Assembly: GCA_012270525.1 (NCBI GenBank)
Contig: JAAXIE010000346.1
Span: forward strand, 4,323 to 11,351
Length of the DNA: 7,029 bases
Source: Dehalococcoidia bacterium
Lineage (GTDB): Bacteria; Chloroflexota; Dehalococcoidia; UBA3495; JAAXIE01
Direction: 5' to 3'
The translations under genes and the position numbers were made by a program. The notes beneath the pieces were generated by a model that was not told the DNA's origin, searched no databases, and saw nothing but the letters and a program-made list of their open reading frames with translations. Shown here in pieces: positions 1 through 4,024 of this stretch (the stretch's first letter is position 1; every line of letters begins with the position of its first letter).

Positions 1-258
1 CGCAGCATACCGCCGGGAGAGACCCGCACCTACAGTTGGATCGCGCAGGAAGCCGGGCGACCCCGCGCCTTCCGCGCCGCCGGCCAAGCCATGGCCCGCA
101 ACCGCCTGGCCCTCGTAATCCCCTGCCACCGCGTCATCGGCAGCCATGGAGGACTCCACGGCTACGGGATGGGAGGCCTCGAAGTCAAGGCCAAGCTCCT
201 AAACATGGAGCGCGAGTTTACAGAAGTGCAGTCGCAAACTGGCGGTGCCACCGCTTGA
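1..258 (+). CDS. ogt: Methylated-DNA--protein-cysteine S-methyltransferase (Ogt/MGMT type), C-terminal part
   Basis: This is the last 85 codons of a suicide DNA-repair protein that moves the alkyl group from O6-alkylguanine (and O4-alkylthymine) to its own cysteine. The gene enters from the left edge, so its start and N-terminal domain lie outside the window, and it ends at TGA 256-258. The visible part covers most of the C-terminal DNA-binding and catalytic domain: IPPGETRTYSWIA, then the recognition-helix region RAFRAAGQAMARN, then the active-site motif IPCHRVIG with the acceptor cysteine at codon 124-126, and finally GYGMGGLEVKAKLLNMER. All expected key residues are present, so it should be active, unlike alkyltransferase-like proteins in which the cysteine is replaced. 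It runs convergently into the minus-strand block, whose last stop codon is about 10 bp away. Identification is very sure; the choice between the names ogt and ada/MGMT is not. Confidence 0.95.
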   Translation, partial: RSIPPGETRTYSWIAQEAGRPRAFRAAGQAMARNRLALVIPCHRVIGSHGGLHGYGMGGLEVKAKLLNMEREFTEVQSQTGGATA

Positions 259-268
259 AACCAATGGG

Positions 269-454
269 TCATTCTTGCTCCTGCTCTGAAAGGACAGCTA
301 TCAGTTCGGCCAGGTGCTTGGATGCATTCCGAAGTTCTACAGCAACAAGATAGGGATAACCGGGGTCACCCTCTCGCCGAGTGTCAAAGTAGGCAGTCAG
401 GTCCGCCTCTCTGCAGGGGCAGCCGTCACTCGTGGCGCGGGGCCGAGGCCGCAA
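269..454 (-). pseudogene. Partial third copy of a DUF2283-like C-terminal module
   Basis: This is an open frame of up to 61 codons beginning at TTG 452-454, inside the end of the neighbouring DUF2283-like gene and in another frame. From about residue 16 it matches the C-terminal module of the two upstream genes: EADLTAYFD against their NHDLAAYW, then LVAVELRNASKHL against LVAVSLRNASKHL. The N-terminal half of the family is missing and residues 1-15 have no counterpart. I therefore read it as the remnant of a tandem duplication, with homologous DNA from about 406 down to the TGA at 269-271. The C-terminal tail (LIAVLSEQEQE) differs from its neighbours. I see no convincing ribosome binding site of its own, though it could be translated by coupling to the gene ending at 426. 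Function is unknown, and whether it is expressed is open. Confidence 0.55.
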
Positions 455-818
455 TCACAGGAGCCAAGTGCTTCGATGCGTTCCGAAGAGAGACGGCCAC
501 AAGGTTCAGGTCGTCCGGATCATCATCTGCACACCAGTAAGCAGCCAGATCGTGGTTCTCTTCAACCAGGGTAGCAGCACGCTTGCCTTGGCCAATGAGA
601 AGGGCATCAGTGTCGGCGGAATAGCCCTCATTCGCCCCCAAGGGCATGAGGTCGCTGACGAACATTATCTCTAGCGCGACGGGCTTGTAGCCGCCGCCAA
701 AGGGGAGGACTACGGCAGTCCAATAGTGGCCTTCAACATCGCAACTGCCCTCGCCTCTCTCGGATGTGGCTATCAGCACGATGTCGTCTTCCTGGCTGTA
801 TCTTGTTTGCATGCTCAT
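426..818 (-). CDS. Two-module DUF2283-like protein, distal copy
   Basis: A 130-residue soluble, acidic protein of unknown function. By eye it carries two tandem copies of a DUF2283-like unit: residues 6-60 (YSQEDDIVLIA, later PVALEIMFVSDL) and residues 64-121 (GYSADTDALLIG, later LVAVSLRNASKHL). In DUF2283, as I recall it, a Y-x-x-E-x-D-x-L-Y-I strand comes first and a G-I-E-I-L-x-A-S-K-x-L strand and helix ends the domain. The ATG at 816-818 is preceded by GAGGAA with a 5-nt spacer; a second ATG lies at codon 3. The start overlaps the stop of the 46-codon ORF upstream as ATGA, so the two are probably translationally coupled. It is a clear paralogue of the gene at 930-1352, strongest in the last 40 residues. 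Its role may be that of the antitoxin-like partner of a DUF4258 protein, but that is inference from context. Confidence 0.75.
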   Translation of the reverse strand: MSMQTRYSQEDDIVLIATSERGEGSCDVEGHYWTAVVLPFGGGYKPVALEIMFVSDLMPLGANEGYSADTDALLIGQGKRAATLVEENHDLAAYWCADDDPDDLNLVAVSLRNASKHLAPVIAASAPRHE

Positions 819-955
819 CTTCGTTCCTCAAAACTTCCGTCTTTACAACGCCTGTCAAAGTATCGGCGTCCGTGTCTCTGCCAGTCCCTCGTCGCCTTGT
901 CGTCGAGATAAGCGTTCACGATTGTGGCGTCATCCAGAGAGACGACCACCTTCAT
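815..955 (-). CDS. 46-residue ORF homologous to the C-terminal part of the DUF4258-like protein
   Basis: A small ORF beginning MKVVVSLDD. Its first half, SLDDATIVNAYLDD, aligns with SLDDKEIITATFDE of the ORF at 1342-1773, and YFDRRCKD aligns with WFHSRCRD near both C-termini. The two stretches sit at the same spacing, and both segments lie immediately upstream of a DUF2283-like gene. A TAG directly precedes the ATG in frame, so it cannot extend upstream. A well-placed GGAAGGA lies 7 nt before the ATG, and the stop overlaps the next gene's start as ATGA. The first eight codons overlap the end of the gene at 930-1352. It is either a duplicated remnant of the DUF4258 gene kept open for translational coupling, or a genuine small protein. 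Homology to the neighbour is fairly sure; expression and function are unknown. Confidence 0.6.
   Translation of the reverse strand: MKVVVSLDDATIVNAYLDDKATRDWQRHGRRYFDRRCKDGSFEERR
824..829 (-). promoter_or_regulatory. Ribosome binding site of the distal DUF2283-like gene
   Basis: GAGGAA followed by a 5-nt spacer and ATG 816-818. It lies inside the upstream 46-codon ORF and favours this start over the ATG two codons later. Confidence 0.6.
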
Positions 956-1352
956 CTAGCGGTCCTTCCTGTTGTGCCGCGGACGAGGCCGCAATCGCCG
1001 GAGCAAGGTGCTTTGAGGCTTGCCTTAGGGATATCGCCACGACGTCCCATGCACGCTCGTCGTCGATCCATTGGCGGTAACTTACGAAGTCACCATTGGT
1101 GATTACGCGATAGCTCGCCTCGGGCTTGATACCCAATGTCAGCGTATCGGTATCGACGTCATAACCGCGTTCGGGGGTTAGAGGCAGAAAACGGCTTACG
1201 TCGTGGATATCAACCCTGGTAATGTTCTCACTTCCTTCTCCATCAGTTACGAACATGACCCAAAAGTCGTCCCATAGCGAACCGCCTCCCCCGCCCTTGG
1301 GCGATGCTATCAGTGTCAGCACGTCCTCGTCCGGGTAATGACTAACTTGCAT
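930..1352 (-). CDS. Two-module DUF2283-like protein, proximal copy
   Basis: A 140-residue soluble protein of unknown function with two tandem DUF2283-like units. Residues 5-58 hold HYPDEDVLTLIA, a Gly-rich turn and ITRVDIHDVSRFLPL. Residues 63-118 hold GYDVDTDTLTLG and VVAISLRQASKHLAP. The ATG at 1350-1352 has a textbook GGAGGT with a 5-nt AAGAA spacer, and it overlaps the end of the DUF4258-like ORF by 11 bp in another frame, which suggests coupled translation. The last dozen residues (EGPLDEGGRLSG) have no counterpart in the paralogue at 426-818 and overlap the start of the following 46-codon ORF; they look like sequence added at the duplication junction. DUF4258 and DUF2283 genes are, as I recall, often neighbours in bacterial genomes, so this protein is a candidate antitoxin-like partner. 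That role is inference; the paralogy and the internal repeat can be seen directly. Confidence 0.78.
   Translation of the reverse strand: MQVSHYPDEDVLTLIASPKGGGGGSLWDDFWVMFVTDGEGSENITRVDIHDVSRFLPLTPERGYDVDTDTLTLGIKPEASYRVITNGDFVSYRQWIDDERAWDVVAISLRQASKHLAPAIAASSAAQQEGPLDEGGRLSG
963..969 (-). promoter_or_regulatory. Ribosome binding site of the 46-codon ORF
   Basis: GGAAGGA with a 7-nt spacer (CCGCTAG) before ATG 953-955. It lies within the last codons of the proximal DUF2283-like gene and supports the 46-codon ORF being translated in its own right. Confidence 0.5.
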
Positions 1353-1773
1353 TTCTTACCTCCAAGTCGCGACATCGGCTGTGGAACCACGGCTGCCCCT
1401 CTTGGCCCAGTCGCCGGACTGCGCCTTCATCGAAGGTGGCCGTTATGATCTCCTTGTCGTCTAGTGAAACTGGGATCCGCAGCATGGCCTTCCGCCCAGG
1501 CGCAAAACCTCAATAGATGATTGCCTCGCGGTTGCTTCTCGTATCTTTGCAGACACCGCGGACAACCCAATTCTCCAGCACATGCTGGATGCGGTTAGCG
1601 GTTACACCCTCATGCACCTGTTCTCGGGCGTGTTTGGTTAGCCAACGAGTCACCCCGCCCGCAGTGATCGTTTCCGGCAGCCGCTTTGAGGCCGCCGACC
1701 CACAGCTTGGGCAACTGCTCCGCTGGCTGGGCGTCTGCTTGCGCCGACAATTTCCGCCGCATCGATGACCCAT
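1342..1773 (-). pseudogene. DUF4258-like ORF with cysteine-rich N-terminus, interrupted by one in-frame TGA
   Basis: The frame runs from ATG 1771-1773 to TAG 1342-1344, 143 codons if TGA at 1510-1512 (codon 88) is read through. As sequenced, the first product is 87 residues (1510-1773), and a 47-codon ORF remains downstream from ATG 1483-1485. Residues 43-115 resemble DUF4258: RWLTKHAREQV with a conserved-type His and Arg, then NRIQHVLEN, AIIY-stop-GF, and LRIPVSLDD plus IITATFDE. The TGA falls where a Trp (TGG) would fit, between IIY and GF. Residues 5-24 hold four cysteines (C5, C9, C21, C24; C-x3-C and CPSC), like a small zinc-binding knuckle not usual for the family. The start is fixed by a strong GGAGGAGG. 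The 3' end overlaps the DUF2283-like gene. DUF4258 proteins are possible toxins, but that is inference. A recent nonsense mutation, a sequencing error and readthrough are all possible. Confidence 0.65.
1358..1363 (-). promoter_or_regulatory. Strong ribosome binding site of the proximal DUF2283-like gene
   Basis: GGAGGT, 5 nt before ATG 1350-1352, placed inside the last codons of the DUF4258-like ORF. This is the layout expected for translational coupling of the two genes. Confidence 0.75.
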
Positions 1774-1776
1774 ATT

Positions 1777-1784
1777 CCTCCTCC
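1777..1784 (-). promoter_or_regulatory. Strong ribosome binding site of the DUF4258-like ORF
   Basis: GGAGGAGG just upstream of ATG 1771-1773. It argues that the cysteine-rich N-terminal extension is translated, rather than a start at the internal GTG (1651-1653), which has no comparable site. Confidence 0.65.
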
Positions 1785-1813
1785 GCTTCCCTTCGTTGAA
1801 TGAGACCTCGCGC

Positions 1814-1831
1814 CGGTCCGTGGATGGACCG
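1814..1831 (-). repeat. Short inverted repeat between the membrane gene and the DUF4258-like ORF
   Basis: CGGTCC and GGACCG form a perfect 6-bp stem around a 6-nt loop, in the 71-bp gap after the stop codon at 1845. No T-run follows on the minus strand, so it is not a clear terminator. It could be an RNA hairpin or an operator half-site pair, or chance. Confidence 0.25.
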
Positions 1832-1844
1832 AACAGCGGTAGGC

Positions 1845-2237
1845 CTATTCAATCTGTTGAGGGAAACGGAGGAGGCCCCAAGAGGTAGGGAGAAGAGCCG
1901 TTTTTCGCCGTGGTCCTTTGACCAGGTCCTTGCTGTCGGCACTTGGAACAGCACCCGGAAAGCGGCTGTATAGGAGTCGAGCAAGCCGGTAGCCCAATCC
2001 GGCGAGGCTTTGGAGATGCCATATCGTGACCGCCCTGAAGGCGGAGACTCGACTTACCAGGAGGGAATAGCCAACGCAATACAGAGCCACCACGGCCGCC
2101 AGCAGGCTGGTGGACTCCAGCACATTCTCGCCGGACACAAGAAGGAACTCCTCCACCGCTACGCCGGGGTCGAGCCCCACGGCTGAATGTCCGGCCGCCA
2201 GACTCACCACGACGACCATCACGCTCAGGGGCAGCAA
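1845..2237 (-). CDS. Small membrane protein, diverged paralogue of the 3078-3530 gene
   Basis: Family not recognised. With the TTG start at 2235-2237 it has 130 residues: a hydrophobic segment at about residues 2-19, a second at 45-63, and a basic, probably cytoplasmic C-terminal half. It is a paralogue of the protein at 3078-3530: YCVGYSLLVSR aligns with [11 protein letters not shown] after the second helix starts, and both end in Q-(I/V)-E followed by TAG GCC. The start is doubtful. The frame stays open to the TGA at 2304-2306, and the upstream codons (ISPWEVASAFALLPLSV) align with the N-terminus of the paralogue ([17 protein letters not shown]), yet I find no ATG, GTG or TTG there. GGGAGGT lies 16 nt before the TTG, too far for a good site. 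Either the ancestral start was lost or an unusual start is used. Function is unknown. Confidence 0.6.
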   Translation of the reverse strand: MLPLSVMVVVVSLAAGHSAVGLDPGVAVEEFLLVSGENVLESTSLLAAVVALYCVGYSLLVSRVSAFRAVTIWHLQSLAGLGYRLARLLYSRFPGAVPSADSKDLVKGPRRKTALLPTSWGLLRFPQQIE

Positions 2238-2439
2238 AGCAAACGCGGATGCTACCTCCCAAGGGGAGATGAATGCTGGTGCCGCAGATACCCAAGCATG
2301 CCTTCATGATAAGCCCAGCCCAATGGCACAGGCAATTCCACCAACGTGGCAATACTTCGGCAGAATGCCGCGCCTACAGCAGGCAGTCACGGAGGAATGC
2401 ACCGCCATGACTGAACGACTCGAGGCCAAGACCAGACTG

Positions 2440-2877
2440 CTACAAGCGGTTCGTAAGCTCGAACACAGCCCAGGCAACAGCGGGTTCAAGCTGCGGCGTG
2501 TCGGTCGTCCCGCTCATGAGCGTGACTGCACGAATGAGGACGGCCGCGTTTATCGCCAGTATCGGGATTATCGAAAGCGCCGTCAGGTTGTCCCTGCTCA
2601 CGTAGCCGAACAGCAGACCAAAGGCGAAGCTGATGACTGCCGTCACAAAAACGTGCAGGTAGTCGTTTTGAAGCGCCTCGGGAGGAGGCGTCCCGGGTTC
2701 GACCATCAGGAACGAGAACCACATCAGAGCCCATATGCACGTTCCCAACGCCAATGCAAGGAATGTCCGTGATCCGCGAGAAACTACGCCTTCTCGTACG
2801 AACGTCGGGCTGAAGAACATGCCCGCTGTCGCCAGGATAATCAGGCCAACCACCACGTAAATGAGCCACGCATCCAT
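2440..2877 (-). CDS. Four-helix integral membrane protein of unknown function
   Basis: A 145-residue protein that is mostly membrane-embedded, with hydrophobic segments at about residues 4-22, 39-59, 73-93 and 99-121. Short, mildly charged loops join them, including a proline-rich one (EPGTPPPE, residues 60-67). ATG 2875-2877 was chosen because AGGAGA lies 5 nt upstream and the first helix begins at once; a GTG 24 codons earlier opens a longer frame but has no binding site. There is no cleavable signal peptide pattern and I see no catalytic motif. It sits between the two copies of the two-helix membrane gene, which suggests the three may act together or moved together. I do not recognise the family. 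Confidence 0.7.
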   Translation of the reverse strand: MDAWLIYVVVGLIILATAGMFFSPTFVREGVVSRGSRTFLALALGTCIWALMWFSFLMVEPGTPPPEALQNDYLHVFVTAVISFAFGLLFGYVSRDNLTALSIIPILAINAAVLIRAVTLMSGTTDTPQLEPAVAWAVFELTNRL

Positions 2878-3077
2878 CGTCGTCTCCTGGAACGGTTTTC
2901 GAGTCTCGGGGATGTCTTCGGGTTGCAAGCAAGCCCGAAACGAGCGCACGGAGACAACGACGCAAATTGCTTGGCAGGAAGGGAGTCACAGTAGTCGCCG
3001 CTGCTCCGGCGGGCGTTGGAGCGGCTCCGGGGCCTTCTGTCCGCTACCGGGTCAAGGGGTCCGGAGCCTCGGCTGGC
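2878..3077. other. Intergenic gap between two membrane-protein genes
   Basis: About 200 bp with no convincing gene. It holds the inverted repeat at 3023-3068 and, at its left end, the ribosome binding site of the four-helix protein (2883-2888). ORFs that can be drawn here have no family resemblance and no binding site. I see no clear promoter. Confidence 0.5.
3023..3068 (-). repeat. Inverted repeat downstream of the two-helix membrane gene
   Basis: GGCTCCGG (3023-3030) and CCGGAGCC (3061-3068) are a perfect 8-bp inverted repeat with 30 nt between, beginning 10 bp past the stop codon at 3078. A GC-rich stem there could end or protect the transcript, but no T-run follows on the minus strand, so a classical intrinsic terminator is not supported. 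Confidence 0.4.
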
Positions 3078-3530
3078 CTATTCGACCTGGTGGGAGACAC
3101 CGGCGACCCAGCCCACCGACAGGTGGTTGGTGAAACGTGGGCAGGGCGTGATGAGCAGGTTGCTGGTTTCTGCGCCTGATGCAGGGAACGGGAACTGGCG
3201 CCTTGGCGATGCTGCCAGCCGCAGCCCCCATGACAACAGACTTCGCGCTACGGAGCGCCCAAACAGCCACAGGCCTGCGGTCTTGCTGGCTAGGAGCAAA
3301 TAGCCGGCACAATAGAACGTCCACACCCCCACGAGGAGGCCGATGAACGGCAGGGCGTTGGCACTGAAATCAAGAAGGAAGTGGCGTGCTACCCCGGAAA
3401 AGTCGGCCCCTACCGACAGATAGCCAACCGCCAGGAGCAGCGCAGTCGCGCCGACCACCAGCAGGAAGGGCGAGGCGAGGGCCCACGCCAGCTCCAGGGG
3501 GTGCATCAATATATCTCTGCGCATTCGCAT
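3078..3530 (-). CDS. Two-helix membrane protein of unknown function
   Basis: Family not recognised; 150 residues from ATG 3528-3530. Hydrophobic segments lie at about residues 16-40 and 60-81, the second containing [14 protein letters not shown] basic stretch ([20 protein letters not shown]) and a low-complexity tail ending HQVE follow. Alternative ATGs at 3522-3524 and 3504-3506 are possible; none of the three has a good ribosome binding site, and a weak minus-strand promoter-like pair (TTGCGG, 17 bp, TACGCT) ends only 12 nt before the first ATG, so a nearly leaderless mRNA is conceivable. The protein is paralogous to the one at 1845-2237 over its length, and the DNA around the two stop codons is also alike. 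It begins the minus-strand block and is divergent from rpsO. Confidence 0.65.
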   Translation of the reverse strand: MRMRRDILMHPLELAWALASPFLLVVGATALLLAVGYLSVGADFSGVARHFLLDFSANALPFIGLLVGVWTFYCAGYLLLASKTAGLWLFGRSVARSLLSWGLRLAASPRRQFPFPASGAETSNLLITPCPRFTNHLSVGWVAGVSHQVE

Positions 3531-3624
3531 CGAAGTCGCGCGAGCGTACTACAGATGCCTCAGGCCCGCAACTACCGCCAGCATTCCGGGGCATTCAGCC
3601 CGCACCTGGCACCCAGATTGCGCA

Positions 3625-3653
3625 TTGCGCCCCCATATGCGACATGCTATAAT
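3625..3653 (+). promoter_or_regulatory. Sigma70-type promoter of rpsO
   Basis: TTGCGC (3625-3630), a 17-bp spacer and a perfect TATAAT (3648-3653). Transcription should begin near 3660, giving a 5' leader of about 30 nt before the rpsO ATG. This matches the housekeeping sigma factor consensus, with a weaker -35 box. Confidence 0.8.
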
Positions 3654-3689
3654 CCCCGCCGTAGAAGAAAGAGAAGGTCCAGCACAGGA

Positions 3690-3956
3690 ATGATTAGCGA
3701 GGCCCGCAAGTCCGAACTCATCGCAGAGTTTCGTACCCATCCAACGGACACAGGGTCTGCCGAGGTGCAGGTGGCCATCCTCACCGAGAGGATCAAGGAA
3801 ATCACCAGCCACCTGCGCACCCACCGCAAAGATGTCCGCGGTCGACTCGGCCTACTCAAGCTGGTGGGACAGCGCCGACGGCTGCTGAACTACCTTACCC
3901 GTGAAGACGTAGCGAGATACCGCTCCCTCATTGGCCGGCTGGGCTTGCGCCGATAG
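3690..3956 (+). CDS. rpsO: 30S ribosomal protein S15
   Basis: S15 binds the central domain of 16S rRNA early in assembly of the small subunit and contributes to a bridge to the large subunit. The 88-residue product has the usual length. It shows the family pattern throughout: [20 protein letters not shown] (residues 15-34), then SHLRTHRKD, then [15 protein letters not shown], and the terminal [16 protein letters not shown] 3690-3692 gives the standard N-terminus ([11 protein letters not shown]); the frame is open about 100 codons further upstream, but that part overlaps the promoter and is not S15. The binding site is modest (GAAGG 12 nt away, AGGA directly adjacent). It lies upstream of pnp, the arrangement found in many bacteria, where S15 commonly represses its own translation; the 30-nt leader here is short for such a fold. 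Confidence 0.97.
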   Translation: MISEARKSELIAEFRTHPTDTGSAEVQVAILTERIKEITSHLRTHRKDVRGRLGLLKLVGQRRRLLNYLTREDVARYRSLIGRLGLRR

Positions 3957-3979
3957 CCCCGATAACCTTCGGGGCTATC
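3952..3979 (+). terminator. Hairpin between rpsO and pnp
   Basis: GATAGCCCCGA (3952-3962) pairs perfectly with TCGGGGCTATC (3969-3979) around a 6-nt loop, an 11-bp stem that includes the rpsO stop codon. Only a broken T-run follows (TTGCTTCT), so termination is probably partial. In E. coli the rpsO-pnp interval carries both a terminator and an RNase III site used in PNPase autoregulation, and this stem could serve either role. Confidence 0.65.
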
Positions 3980-4024
3980 TTGCTTCTAGGCGCTCGATAC
4001 TTTTAGAGAGGTCGCAAACCAGCC

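Noticed and set aside
36..353. Alternative plus-strand frame overlapping ogt
   Set aside because: It is an Arg/Pro-rich shadow of the methyltransferase frame, which contains the PCHR active site.
1510..1512. UGA read as selenocysteine or as Trp by an altered genetic code
   Set aside because: No selenocysteine-insertion stem-loop is evident just downstream and the position suits Trp; TGA serves as a normal stop at 256-258, and Trp is TGG throughout pnp-dapB, so a code change is not supported.
2304..2489. Minus-strand ORF of 61 codons between the four-helix gene and the second two-helix gene
   Set aside because: It overlaps the end of the four-helix gene in another frame, lacks a ribosome binding site and shows no similarity to its neighbours.
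2110..2772. Plus-strand ORF of 220 codons across the membrane-protein genes
   Set aside because: It is antisense to two genes with clear transmembrane patterns, its composition is low-complexity and charged in the way antisense frames are, and no ribosome binding site precedes it.
3381..3689. N-terminal extension of the S15 frame upstream of ATG 3690
   Set aside because: The extension covers the TATAAT promoter and overlaps the divergent membrane gene, and S15 proteins start at the chosen ATG.
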